Source of the DNA: Paracoccus seriniphilus
GTDB taxonomy: Bacteria; Pseudomonadota; Alphaproteobacteria; Rhodobacterales; Rhodobacteraceae
DNA: 64,000 bases
Reading direction: 5' to 3'
Assembly (NCBI RefSeq): GCF_028553745.1
Contig: NZ_CP067129.1
Location: forward strand, 478,501 to 542,500
Of the stretch, positions 56,227-64,000 are shown one piece after another. A model generated the notes under the pieces. It searched no databases. It was not told the DNA's origin and saw only the letters and a program-made list of their open reading frames with translations. Positions within the stretch are counted from its first letter, which is position 1. Each line of letters begins with the position of its first letter. The translations under genes and the position numbers were made by a program.

Positions 56227-57873
56227 TCAGGCCCCGGCCTCCGTGTTGTCTTCGCCCATTTCGACGGCCTCGGCCGCATCACCCGCTTCGGTTTCCTCCT
56301 CGGCGGTCTCGAGTTCGGCGGGATCAACCCAACCCAACAGGATGCGCGCGGTCATCACCATGGTTTGTGCCTCTTCGAGACTGATATCGAACGGTTCAAG
56401 CAGGCCGTCGTCCTTGACGCGCTGTCCGTTGACGGTCGTCCAGCCACCGGCCAGTTCCCAGTCAGCGCAGGTCGCGAAATCTTCCAGCGTCTTGATGCCG
56501 TCCTTGGCCAGTGCCTCTACCATCTGGGGTGTGAGCCCCTCGAATTCAATAAGGCTGTCCTCGGCACCCAGGGCGCGGGCGTTGTCCAGAGCCGCCTTGT
56601 TGCGCGCCTCGAGAACGTCGCGGGCACGGGCCTGAAGCTCCTGGGCGGTGCCTTCATCCACGCCGTCGATCGAAAGCAGCTCGTCCTGTTCGATATAGGC
56701 AACCTCTTCCAGATTGGTAAAGCCTTCGGCGACCAGAAGCTGGGCGAAGAACTCGTCTAGGTCCAGCGCGTCCATGAACAGCGCGGTGCGGGCGTTGAAT
56801 TCGGCCTGACGACGTTTGGATTCTTCTTCCTCGGTGAGGATGTCGATGTCCAGACCGGTCAACTGGCTGGCCAGGCGGACGTTCTGCCCACGGCGGCCGA
56901 TGGCAAGACTCAGCTGTTCGTCGGGGACGACAACCTCGATCTTTCCGGCCTCTTCGTCGAAGACGACCTTGGCAACCTCGGCGGGCTGCAGCGCGTTCAC
57001 CAAGAAGGTGGCGTGATCTTCATTCCACGGAATGATGTCGATCTTTTCGCCCTGCAGTTCGCCGACAACGGCCTGCACGCGGCTGCCGCGCATCCCGACG
57101 CAGGCACCGACAGGATCGATGCTGTTGTCATGAGAGATCACCGCAATCTTGGCGCGGCTGCCCGGATCGCGGGCCACGGCCTTGATCTCGATGATGCCGT
57201 CATAGATTTCCGGCACTTCCATCTTGAACAGTTCCGCCATGAACTGCGGATCGGTGCGCGACAGGAAGATCTGCGGCCCACGGGTCTCGCGGCGCACATC
57301 CTTGACATAGGCGCGGATGCGATCGTTGGGGCGATAGCTTTCGCGACCGATCTTTTCGTTGCGGCGCAGGATGGCCTCGCCACGGCCGACATCGACGATG
57401 ATGTTGCCGTATTCCTCGCGCTTGACGATGCCATTGATGATCGTGCCGGCGCGATCCTTGAATTCTTCGTATTGACGGTCACGTTCGGCTTCGCGCACGC
57501 GCTGCAGGATGACCTGCTTGGCCGATTGCGCCGCGATGCGGCCCAGTTCGACCGGCGGCACCTCGTCCACGATCTCGTCGCCGACCTTGGGGTCGGCCAG
57601 ATAGGGGCGCGCCTGTTCTACCGTCAGCTCGGCCTGATAGTTTTCGACCGCGTCATCCTCGACCACGGTGCGGATCCGGGTGAAGGTCGCATTCCCGGTC
57701 CGGCGGTCGATCTTGACCCGAATGTCCATTTCGGCGCCGTAGCGCGACTTGGCGGCACGGGCGAGGCTGTCTTCCATTGCTTCGATGACCAGTTCGGGGT
57801 CGATCATCTTCTCGCGTGCAACGGCTTCGGCCGTTTGCAGCAGTTCCAGCTGGTTGGCAGAGGTGATTGCCAT
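56227..57873 (-). CDS. nusA: Transcription termination/antitermination factor NusA
   Basis: NusA binds RNA polymerase and nascent RNA, affecting pausing, termination and rRNA antitermination. The 548-residue protein has the N-terminal domain ([21 protein letters not shown]), an S1 domain (~residues 135-200), KH domains with [21 protein letters not shown] and [18 protein letters not shown], and C-terminal repeats that end acidic. The ATG at 57873 has AAGGAG at ideal spacing, in preference to the GTG three bases upstream. The gap to rimP is three bases. Confidence 0.95.
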   Translation of the reverse strand: MAITSANQLELLQTAEAVAREKMIDPELVIEAMEDSLARAAKSRYGAEMDIRVKIDRRTGNATFTRIRTVVEDDAVENYQAELTVEQARPYLADPKVGDEIVDEVPPVELGRIAAQSAKQVILQRVREAERDRQYEEFKDRAGTIINGIVKREEYGNIIVDVGRGEAILRRNEKIGRESYRPNDRIRAYVKDVRRETRGPQIFLSRTDPQFMAELFKMEVPEIYDGIIEIKAVARDPGSRAKIAVISHDNSIDPVGACVGMRGSRVQAVVGELQGEKIDIIPWNEDHATFLVNALQPAEVAKVVFDEEAGKIEVVVPDEQLSLAIGRRGQNVRLASQLTGLDIDILTEEEESKRRQAEFNARTALFMDALDLDEFFAQLLVAEGFTNLEEVAYIEQDELLSIDGVDEGTAQELQARARDVLEARNKAALDNARALGAEDSLIEFEGLTPQMVEALAKDGIKTLEDFATCADWELAGGWTTVNGQRVKDDGLLEPFDISLEEAQTMVMTARILLGWVDPAELETAEEETEAGDAAEAVEMGEDNTEAGA

Positions 57874-57876
57874 CAC

Positions 57877-58494
57877 TTACTCCTTGGCATCGGCGTCATC
57901 TGCGCCTTCGTTTTCTTCGGTTTCGATCGCGTCGAATGCGCTTTCGTCCAGATTGTCTATGGCGATGCCGGCCTCTTTCTTCTGGCGCAGCATTTCGCGA
58001 ATCAGGTCCTCGGTCAGAACCAGCTTGGCATCAGAGAGCCAGTCGAAATTCAGACCGATGGTCTGCGTCTCGCCGCCCTCGTCAATATTGAGAAGGACTT
58101 CCTCGCCCTCGACGCCGGTCAGCACGCCTTTCCAGCGCTTGCGACCGTCGATGGCCTGGTTGGTTTCCAGTTTGACCTCGTACCCCTCAAAGGTCTCGAA
58201 ATCCTTCAGCCGCGTCAGCGGGCGGTCGATTCCGGGGCTGCTGACCTCAAGATGATAAGCATCTTCAATGGGGTCTTCGACATCCAGGGTGGCGCTGACC
58301 GCGACAGAGATCTGGCCGCAATCATCGACATTGATGCCGCCTTCGGGCCGATCGGCCATGATTTGCAGCGTGGCTGTCTTGCCGCCCTGCAAGCGCACAC
58401 GGACCAATTCGAACCCCAGGTCCTCGATCACGGGGGTGATAATCTCGGCCAGGCGCCGGTCAATGGCGGTCTTGGCGATCAGATCGTTTGACAT
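57877..58494 (-). CDS. rimP: Ribosome maturation factor RimP
   Basis: RimP helps 30S subunit assembly. The 205-residue protein has [69 protein letters not shown] and an SH3-like C-terminal domain. An extra acidic tail of ~25 residues ([13 protein letters not shown]) is present. The ATG at 58494 has GGAAGGATCCC upstream; longer in-frame starts lie in the leader and are rejected. rimP is the first gene of the run and is preceded by a terminator-like hairpin and a promoter. Confidence 0.92.
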   Translation of the reverse strand: MSNDLIAKTAIDRRLAEIITPVIEDLGFELVRVRLQGGKTATLQIMADRPEGGINVDDCGQISVAVSATLDVEDPIEDAYHLEVSSPGIDRPLTRLKDFETFEGYEVKLETNQAIDGRKRWKGVLTGVEGEEVLLNIDEGGETQTIGLNFDWLSDAKLVLTEDLIREMLRQKKEAGIAIDNLDESAFDAIETEENEGADDADAKE

Positions 58495-58512
58495 GGGATC
58501 CTTCCGGATATG

Positions 58513-58535
58513 AAAAAGGGCCCTCAGCGGGGCCC
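58513..58535 (-). promoter_or_regulatory. Terminator-like hairpin in the rimP-nusA-infB leader (possible attenuator)
   Basis: On the minus strand GGGCCC (58535-58530) pairs with GGGCCC (58523-58518) around a 6-base loop and is followed at once by five T, 19 bases before the rimP start. This is the form of an intrinsic terminator within the 5' leader. It may limit transcription of the operon that contains nusA, whose product acts on terminators. Confidence 0.65.
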
Positions 58536-58588
58536 ATGCGTAAACCTTCGGTGGGCAGGGGGTGGAAGCCTGCTCCGCTGTTGATCTG

Positions 58589-58617
58589 CATATAGACCTG
58601 CATGGCGATAAATGCAA
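58589..58617 (-). promoter_or_regulatory. Promoter upstream of rimP
   Basis: On the minus strand TTGCAT (58617-58612) and TATATG (58594-58589) are separated by exactly 17 bases. Both boxes match the sigma-70-type consensus in part (TTG and TATA). The expected start lies about 58580, giving a leader of roughly 85 bases to the rimP start. Confidence 0.5.
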
Positions 58618-58696
58618 GCATGCTGCATGTCGCGCCGCCGAAACAGGCGATCGCGGCATTTCACAGCAAAGCCGAATGACAAAGTTCAGATAGTTG

Positions 58697-59704
58697 ATGA
58701 CCCGTATTGATGTTGCCATTCCGCCCGGCGCCGCGACCGGCTGGGCTCCGATTTTCCGACTGGGCCATCTGGCCGCAGATGTTTTCGGCGGAAAGATCGT
58801 TCATTACCCCACCGATTATCCCGGCAAGCTTCAGAAGGCCTGGGGCCTGCGCCCGCGCAGAAGCGGGGGCGAGGACGCCGGTCTGCTGGCCCTGCTGTTC
58901 GGTCCCTCGGATATTTCCAAGTTGCGCCAGAGCATGGCGTTCCGCCAGGGCTATCGCTTCGTGATCGGCTGGATCATCGATTCCTTCTGGGAAGACCGGA
59001 ACGTGCGTGGAATCGATTTCAACGGCATCGACCTGCTGTGCATCATCCGTCGCGACGAAGAGGATTATTACCGCCGTCAGGTCGGAGACCGGGTTCTGTC
59101 GCTGAACTGGGGCAGCGATGTTCTGGGCCTGGGCAACGGGCAGGGGGATCGGCCGGTCGACCTGCTGCGTCTGGGTCGGCAGCCCGAAGACTGGGATGAC
59201 GATGCCCGCAGCGCCGAAATGGCCGATAAATTCGGGCTGAGCTTTGCCGGTCGGCCGCCGCAACTGCCTGATCCGGTCGAGAATCAGCGTGGCATCATGC
59301 AGGCCTATGGCAGCGCGAAATATCTGGTCGCGCATTCGAATCTGACCTCGGTCGAGCCCAATACCCACAAGACCAAGGAATATATCACCGGGCGCTGGAC
59401 CGATGCGCTGGCCGCGGGATGTTCGGTCGCCGGGGTGCAGCCGCGCAATGACAGCAGCTACCGCGATCTGCTCTGGCCGGGCGCGACGCTGGAATTCGAC
59501 CGTGTGGATCTGCGCCACAACATGGCGGCGGTGGCCGAGGCCGTTGCTGCATGGTCACCCCGACAGGCCGAACTGAATTACCGCATGTCGCTGCAACGAC
59601 TGGACTGGCGCCACAGTCTCAAGCGTATCGCCGACCGGATGTCCGTCTCTTCGCCGCGGCTTGAGGCCGAATTGCAGGAAATCGCGGATCGCAGCGCGAC
59701 TTAA
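58697..59704 (+). CDS. Glycosyltransferase-like protein of unknown role
   Basis: A 335-residue soluble protein. The N-terminus [29 protein letters not shown] looks like the first Rossmann strand of a GT-B fold. The later part [41 protein letters not shown] resembles the acceptor-site region of family-1-like glycosyltransferases with the small-residue turn before an AGCSV strand. No metal DxD motif is seen. The substrate is not recognisable. It is divergent from rimP with a 202-base gap and shares the TTAA tail-to-tail stop overlap with the proline iminopeptidase gene. ATG 58697 lacks a strong ribosome site. Confidence 0.6.
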   Translation: MTRIDVAIPPGAATGWAPIFRLGHLAADVFGGKIVHYPTDYPGKLQKAWGLRPRRSGGEDAGLLALLFGPSDISKLRQSMAFRQGYRFVIGWIIDSFWEDRNVRGIDFNGIDLLCIIRRDEEDYYRRQVGDRVLSLNWGSDVLGLGNGQGDRPVDLLRLGRQPEDWDDDARSAEMADKFGLSFAGRPPQLPDPVENQRGIMQAYGSAKYLVAHSNLTSVEPNTHKTKEYITGRWTDALAAGCSVAGVQPRNDSSYRDLLWPGATLEFDRVDLRHNMAAVAEAVAAWSPRQAELNYRMSLQRLDWRHSLKRIADRMSVSSPRLEAELQEIADRSAT

Positions 59705-60687
59705 CCGGCGCGCTGGTGGTCATTGTCGCGGATCATGTCCATCACCCGCACCAGTTCTGCGGCAATGCGGGGTTCCGACAAGGCATGGCCCGAGGCGGGC
59801 ACGAAGTTCAGCTCGCATCGGGTCCATCCATCGGCAAGCTCATAGGCCGAGACCGGCGGGCAGACCATGTCATAGCGTCCTTGCACGATCACGGCGGGCA
59901 GATGTTCGATCCTGTGCCGGTCGCGCAACAGCTGGCTTTCCTCCAGGAAACAGCCGTTCGTGAAATAGTGATTCTCCAGCCGCGCAAAGGCACGGGCGTA
60001 TTCGCTGGGGGCGCTGCTGCTGGGCGATGACTGAAGCCCGGCCAATGCGTTTTCCCACATCAACCAGGGCAGGGCAAAGCGCGCCTGCCGTCCGGTATCC
60101 TCGCTGAACAGCCGGCGGTGATAGGCGGCGATCAGATCATCGTGTTCCGATTCTGGAATCGGATCCAGAAACTGCGCCCAGAGATCGGGAAAGAACCGCC
60201 CTGCGCCGCCGCCATAGAACCAGTCCAGTTCGGACTGGCGCGCCAGGAATACGCCGCGCAACACCAGCCCCGAGGCATGCTCGGGGTGGGCCTGTGCATA
60301 GGCCAGCGCCAGTGTCGCCCCCCAACTGCCGCCAAACAGGATCCATTTGTCGATTTCCAGCTTCTGCCGGATCAGGCAGATGTCGGCGATCAGATGCTGC
60401 GTTGTATTGGCCTCGACCGAGGCCGCGGGGCGCGACCGGCCGCAGCCGCGCTGGTCGAACAGGATGACACGGTAATAGGCGGGGTCGAAAAACCGTCTCA
60501 TATAGGGACTGCAACCTCCGCCCGGGCCGCCGTGCAGCACCAGAACGGGGCGGCCCTTGGGGTTGCCATATTGCTCGACGTAAAGGCGATGCCCATCACC
60601 GACATCAAGCAGGCGACTGTCAAAGGGATCGCCTGCCGGATGCAGACGTTGTTGCGATGTCGAGATTTGCCCTGCCATTCTATCCAT
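59701..60687 (-). CDS. pip: Proline iminopeptidase
   Basis: An alpha/beta hydrolase of 328 residues (S33 family) that removes N-terminal proline from peptides. The oxyanion stretch [20 protein letters not shown], the DQRGCGRS segment, the nucleophile elbow [14 protein letters not shown] and the distal YDMVCPP and SGHALSEP segments are all present, giving a full Ser-Asp-His set. Two starts are possible, 60687 and 60678. A TATAAT lies on the minus strand six bases before 60687 with no ribosome site, so the transcript could be leaderless. It is divergent from ubiG with a 48-base gap. Confidence 0.9.
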   Translation of the reverse strand: MDRMAGQISTSQQRLHPAGDPFDSRLLDVGDGHRLYVEQYGNPKGRPVLVLHGGPGGGCSPYMRRFFDPAYYRVILFDQRGCGRSRPAASVEANTTQHLIADICLIRQKLEIDKWILFGGSWGATLALAYAQAHPEHASGLVLRGVFLARQSELDWFYGGGAGRFFPDLWAQFLDPIPESEHDDLIAAYHRRLFSEDTGRQARFALPWLMWENALAGLQSSPSSSAPSEYARAFARLENHYFTNGCFLEESQLLRDRHRIEHLPAVIVQGRYDMVCPPVSAYELADGWTRCELNFVPASGHALSEPRIAAELVRVMDMIRDNDHQRAG

Positions 60688-60735
60688 TGGGCGATTATAG
60701 AACGAAGCCGAACCGGCCGCCAGAAGGACCGACGC

Positions 60736-61470
60736 ATGACAAGCATAGACCCCGCAGAAATCGCGAAATTCGAAGCCATGGCTGCCGAATGGTGGGACCC
60801 GGCGGGCAAGTTCAAGCCGTTGCACATGATGAACCCGGTGCGGCTGGACTATATCATCACCCAGATCTGTGCCGAATTTGATCGTGATCGCAATGGGCTG
60901 CGCGCCTTGAAGGGCTTGCGGATACTGGATATCGGCTGCGGCGGGGGGCTGGTGTCCGAGCCCATGGCGCGGCTGGGGGCTGATGTGGTTGGCGCAGATG
61001 CTGCCGAGGGCAATATCGCCGTGGCGCAGGTTCATGCGGACCAGCAGGAGCTTGCCATCGACTATCGCGCCACCACTGCCGAGAGCCTGCGTGACGATGG
61101 CGAGACCTTCGACGTGGTTCTGGCGCTGGAAATCGTTGAACATGTCGCCGACCCTGCGGCCTTCATCGCGACCTGCCGTGATCTGGTGCGCCCCGGCGGG
61201 CTGGTAATTCTGTCGACGATCAACAGAACGGCCAAAAGCTTTGGTGCGGCGATCATTGGCGCGGAATGGATCATGCGCTGGTTGCCCAGGGGCACGCATG
61301 ACTGGCAACGTTTCATCACGCCCGACGAACTGGCGCAGATGTCGTCCGGGGCGGGACTTGCCGTCGCCGATGCGCGGGGGATGGTTTTCAACCCGATTAC
61401 CTTCGGATGGAAACTGTCTGACCGCGATCTGTCGGTGAATTACATCCTGACCGGACGGCGCGAGACCTAG
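60736..61470 (+). CDS. ubiG: Ubiquinone biosynthesis O-methyltransferase
   Basis: UbiG carries out both O-methylations in ubiquinone synthesis. The 244-residue protein has the conserved N-terminus [33 protein letters not shown], the SAM motif [22 protein letters not shown], and the [14 protein letters not shown] and [10 protein letters not shown] segments. The start ATG 60736 has AGAAGGA upstream. Polyprenyl diphosphate synthase (27371) makes the side chain of the same quinone. The stop is four bases into the convergent marR gene. Confidence 0.95.
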   Translation: MTSIDPAEIAKFEAMAAEWWDPAGKFKPLHMMNPVRLDYIITQICAEFDRDRNGLRALKGLRILDIGCGGGLVSEPMARLGADVVGADAAEGNIAVAQVHADQQELAIDYRATTAESLRDDGETFDVVLALEIVEHVADPAAFIATCRDLVRPGGLVILSTINRTAKSFGAAIIGAEWIMRWLPRGTHDWQRFITPDELAQMSSGAGLAVADARGMVFNPITFGWKLSDRDLSVNYILTGRRET

Positions 61471-61940
61471 TCAGCCTCGCCCTCCAGCCGGACGCGCAAC
61501 TCGCGCAGCACCGGCAGCGCCCCGCGCACCCTGTCTGCGCCGATATCGCGCACGACCTCGGCGATCAGCGGCATGAAGGCCGCGATTGCCGTGTCCCGCG
61601 CGGCCCGACCCGCAGGGCTGATCGAGACGAACTTGCGCCGCGCGTCATCCCAATCGGGTCGAATATGAATGTGACCGGCCCATTCCAGCCGTGACAGCGT
61701 GTTGGTCATGGCTCCGCGTGTGACATGGAAGGCCTGTGCCAATTGGGCGGGCGTGCGCTCTTCATTGACATGGGCCAGAAGATTCAGCACCGAAAAATGC
61801 GAAATCTGCATCCCGCGCGGCAAGGCCTTGCTGATCAGGTTTCGTGACAGCTGATCGGCAATCAGGACTTCGGCAAACAGGCTCGCGGCGAGCCTGTCGG
61901 TCGAGGGCTGTTTGTCATTGCGGGTTGCAGGTTGTGTCAT
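61467..61940 (-). CDS. MarR-family transcriptional regulator
   Basis: A 157-residue winged-helix DNA-binding protein. The helix-turn-helix region is [51 protein letters not shown] (residues ~62-112), typical of MarR. The rest is helical and probably dimerises. The effector is not visible. Its start overlaps the stop of the nitrilase-like gene upstream by four bases, so it is probably co-transcribed with the comF-grxC-nitrilase genes. It could regulate a distant target. Confidence 0.88.
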   Translation of the reverse strand: MTQPATRNDKQPSTDRLAASLFAEVLIADQLSRNLISKALPRGMQISHFSVLNLLAHVNEERTPAQLAQAFHVTRGAMTNTLSRLEWAGHIHIRPDWDDARRKFVSISPAGRAARDTAIAAFMPLIAEVVRDIGADRVRGALPVLRELRVRLEGEAD

Positions 61941-62803
61941 CGGGTCTTCGGGCCGGTGAAGGCGCGGTCATGTGTCAGGGACGGAATGCGAGACCGTGCC
62001 CTGTCAACTGCCCCAAGGTCAAGATGAACCATTGAAACTCCCGGTGAAATTCCCGCATCCAGCAGGACCTTCCCCCAGGGATCGACGACCAGGGAATGTC
62101 CGTGGCTCTGGCGCGGCTGGCGATTCGGGCTGTGCGGTGCGGCATGGGTGCCGCATTGGGCGGGTGCCAGGACGAAACAGCCGTTCTCGATCGCCCGCGC
62201 GCGCAGCAAGGGCTCCCAATGGGCCTGTCCGGTTGTCGGGCTGAAGGCCGATGGAACGGTCAGGATTTGCGCACCGGACTGGGCCAGAGTCCGATACAGA
62301 TAGGGGAAGCGCAGATCATAGCAGATCGTCATGCCGACCGGCACATGCGCCACCCGCGCAAGAACCGCCCGATCACCGGGACGATAGGCGGCGCTTTCGC
62401 GATATTGCTCGGTATCGGAAATCGTGACGTCGAACATATGCAGCTTGTCATAGCTGGCAATGATGCCGCCGTCGGGTCCGATCAGGAAACTGCGGTTGAC
62501 GAAGCGGTCTCCCCCGTCATCCGCCTTGAGCGCAAGCGAGCCGATCAGCAGCCAGATTCCGGCAGTGCGCGCCTCGACCCGCAGGGCGGCAAGAGTGGGG
62601 TCGCTGTCCTGAGTGTGCAGAACCTTCGCCTGCCATTTGCGGTCAGGGGACAGGATATTTGTCGCCTCGGGCGTCAGGACGAAGCGCGCGCCTTTGCCGG
62701 CTGCCTGACGGATCAGAGGGATCGTCTGACCCAGATTGGCCAGAGGATCATCCCCGACATTCAATTGCAGCAGACCGACGGTCAGCGCTTCGCCATCGGT
62801 CAT
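61937..62803 (-). CDS. Carbon-nitrogen hydrolase (Nit1/omega-amidase-like)
   Basis: A 288-residue nitrilase-superfamily enzyme. The catalytic triad is complete: Glu46 (TPEATN), Lys120 (YDKLHMFD) and Cys161 (ICYDLRFPYLY). The segment HWEPLLRARAIENGCFVLAPAQCG and the DPWGKVLLD box are typical of Nit proteins. Nit1 homologues remove deaminated glutathione, which fits the neighbouring glutaredoxin, but the substrate is inferred. The ATG at 62803 overlaps the grxC stop by four bases. Confidence 0.88.
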   Translation of the reverse strand: MTDGEALTVGLLQLNVGDDPLANLGQTIPLIRQAAGKGARFVLTPEATNILSPDRKWQAKVLHTQDSDPTLAALRVEARTAGIWLLIGSLALKADDGGDRFVNRSFLIGPDGGIIASYDKLHMFDVTISDTEQYRESAAYRPGDRAVLARVAHVPVGMTICYDLRFPYLYRTLAQSGAQILTVPSAFSPTTGQAHWEPLLRARAIENGCFVLAPAQCGTHAAPHSPNRQPRQSHGHSLVVDPWGKVLLDAGISPGVSMVHLDLGAVDRARSRIPSLTHDRAFTGPKTR

Positions 62804-63075
62804 GCAGCCTGATCCTGCAGCAGCGGATCCAGCTTGCCAGCACGTTCGAGCGCGAACAATTCGTCACAGCCGCCCACATGCGTCTCGCCGACAAAGATCT
62901 GCGGCACGGTGCGGCCACCATTGGCGCGCTGGGTCATCTCGGCACGCAGATGCGGTTGAGCACCGACATCCACCTCGTCAAAGGTGACGCCCTTTTCGCG
63001 CAGCAATGCCTTGGCGCGAATGCAGAAGGGGCAGGTTCGGGTGGTATAGATCTGAACGGGGTTCGATTGTGTCAT
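62800..63075 (-). CDS. grxC: Glutaredoxin 3
   Basis: A 91-residue glutathione-dependent thiol reductase. The dithiol active site CPFC lies at residues 15-18 in YTTRTCPFCIRAKALL. The glutathione-binding TVPQIFVGETHVGGCDEL, with the cis-proline and GGCD, is complete. It is the usual size for GrxC. It follows comF with 30 bases between them and overlaps the nitrilase-like gene. Confidence 0.94.
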   Translation of the reverse strand: MTQSNPVQIYTTRTCPFCIRAKALLREKGVTFDEVDVGAQPHLRAEMTQRANGGRTVPQIFVGETHVGGCDELFALERAGKLDPLLQDQAA

Positions 63076-63105
63076 GATGTCATCCGTGTTGGTATCGACC
63101 CCTAT

Positions 63106-63876
63106 CTAGTCATCCTTGACCGCGCGTGCCAGAACCGCGACCGAAATCGGTCCGGAACCTGCATCCAGCAATGCCTTGGCACAGGCGGACAGCGTCGCGC
63201 CCGAGGCCATGACATCATCCACCAGCAGCACGGCCCGGCCCTGCAACAGCTCGCGCAGGCGTGGGTTTACCGCCACCGCATCCTGCAGGTTGGCAAAGCG
63301 GTCGCTGGCGCTGCGGCGATCTTGCGGGGGGGTGTGGCGCGTGCGGCGAAGCAGATTGGGAAGATGCTGCGCCCCATGCGAAATGGCCAGGCCACGTGAA
63401 ATCAGCCCGGCCTGATTGTAACGGCGTTTCAGCAGGCGGCGCATATGCAGCGGGACGGGCGCGACGATCATGCCCTTTCGGATCAGGGGGCGGGAGACCT
63501 GTGCCAGCCAGTTGGCCAGCGGCGGGCCCAGGTCGGGGCGGTCGCCATGCTTCAGCGCAAGCACCAGCTTGCGACCTGTTCCCTTGTAAACGAAGGCCGC
63601 GCGGCCCTGTCGCCATGGGCGGTCCACGCGCAGACAGTCGTCACAAAGCAGTGATTCATCGCGCAGCCCCGTGCCATCATCTGGCAGTGGCGCACCACAG
63701 CGCCCGCAAAAGCATCCGGTGATGAAGTGCATGTCGCGCCAGCATTGCGGGCATAAATCGCCGCCATTGCTGCTGGCCGTTGCGACCGGATCGCCACAAC
63801 CAGGGCATTGCGGCGGATAAAGCAGGTTCAGCGCGCCTTTCAACGCCCCGCGAAGCACCTTATGTTCCACGCCCAT
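63106..63876 (-). CDS. comF: ComF-family phosphoribosyltransferase-like protein
   Basis: A 256-residue protein with an N-terminal zinc-ribbon-like part holding four Cys-x2-Cys pairs (CPGC, CPQC, CGRC, CDDC) and a C-terminal PRTase-type domain with the VLLVDDVMASGATLSACAKAL box. ComF is linked to DNA uptake in competent bacteria, but many non-competent bacteria carry it and its reaction is unknown. The ATG at 63876 is preceded by GGAGGAA. The gene's start codon overlaps that of the divergent methyltransferase (see the finding). Confidence 0.87.
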   Translation of the reverse strand: MGVEHKVLRGALKGALNLLYPPQCPGCGDPVATASSNGGDLCPQCWRDMHFITGCFCGRCGAPLPDDGTGLRDESLLCDDCLRVDRPWRQGRAAFVYKGTGRKLVLALKHGDRPDLGPPLANWLAQVSRPLIRKGMIVAPVPLHMRRLLKRRYNQAGLISRGLAISHGAQHLPNLLRRTRHTPPQDRRSASDRFANLQDAVAVNPRLRELLQGRAVLLVDDVMASGATLSACAKALLDAGSGPISVAVLARAVKDD

Positions 63877-64000
63877 GAGCAGTTCCTCCGACGACAACCG
63901 CCCCGCCCTGACCGACCGTTCCGCGCTGTTGCGACAGCGCCGCCGCGCCCTGCGTGATGGATGGGCGGACATCCTGCACCAGATGGCGGCGGATGAGGTC
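63875..64000 (+). CDS. BioC-like SAM methyltransferase, N-terminal fragment (partial)
   Basis: Only 42 codons lie in the window: MSSSSDDNRPALTDRSALLR and onward, ending DILHQMAADEV. This matches the N-terminus of BioC/NDUFAF5-like methyltransferases often encoded divergently from comF in Rhodobacteraceae, where an LTDR start precedes the SAM domain. The SAM motif itself lies beyond the window, so the call is tentative. The ATG at 63875 shares CATG with comF. Confidence 0.65.
   Translation, partial: MSSSSDDNRPALTDRSALLRQRRRALRDGWADILHQMAADEV

Noticed and set aside
58536..58693. A tRNA (metY-like) gene ahead of rimP, as in E. coli
   Set aside because: Neither strand shows a CCA end, acceptor stem pairing or the T-arm consensus in this stretch.

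Overview
The window is a dense, G+C-rich stretch of bacterial chromosome with almost no gap above 300 bases. Gene content and order (TPR protein-ispE-pdxJ-acpS-lepB-rnc-era; argH-small lipoprotein-lysA-DUF4175 protein; zinc-ribbon/ftsE-ftsX-plsC; rimP-nusA-ylxR-infB; comF-grxC-nitrilase) point to an alphaproteobacterium of the Rhodobacteraceae, most likely Paracoccus or a close relative. That assignment is an inference from gene order, protein resemblance and base composition. No rRNA, tRNA, CRISPR array, insertion sequence or prophage gene was found.

Layout. 1-7083: the end of ETF-ubiquinone oxidoreductase, then a co-directional run for isoprenoid precursor (ispE), pyridoxine phosphate (pdxJ), ACP activation (acpS), signal peptidase (lepB), RNase III (rnc) and Era. 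7129-9886: a RarD-like permease, a Hint-domain protein with an A+T-rich 5' part and a VOC protein, lying between the era run and recO. 10619-18237: META lipoprotein, acyl-CoA dehydrogenase, dapE-GNAT, rnr, AtoE-like transporter. 18363-25488: a two-gene type I secretion exporter, the mlaA-mlaC lipid-transport pair and a class A PBP. 25861-31701: an ammonium channel without glnK, polyprenyl diphosphate synthase, a TrmN6-like methyltransferase, a YdcH-like protein, and phaA-phaB for 3-hydroxybutyryl-CoA. 31935-39327: an EAL phosphodiesterase, tag, a TlpA-like thioredoxin, argH, an LppL/LptM-like lipoprotein, lysA and a large DUF4175 protein.

39352-49929: zinc-ribbon protein, ftsE-ftsX-plsC, accA, a PatB/MalY-type enzyme, two peptide deformylase genes (the second with altered active-site residues), fmt and secA. 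50134-52990: parvulin-argJ-mutT with overlapping starts and stops, then a 44-residue ORF with a strong RBS between two intrinsic terminators. 53016-58494: the infB-ylxR-nusA-rimP operon on the minus strand, with a promoter and a terminator-like hairpin in its leader. 58697-64000: a glycosyltransferase-like protein of unknown role, proline iminopeptidase, ubiG, a comF-grxC-nitrilase-marR run, and the start of a methyltransferase whose start codon overlaps that of comF on the other strand.

Most of the window is core metabolism, envelope biogenesis and translation. I found no convincing multi-gene unknown system. The best leads are the probable pseudo-deformylase next to an intact one, the terminator-bounded small-protein unit, the hairpin in the rimP-nusA leader, the phaA-phaB intercistronic palindrome and the Hint-domain protein.
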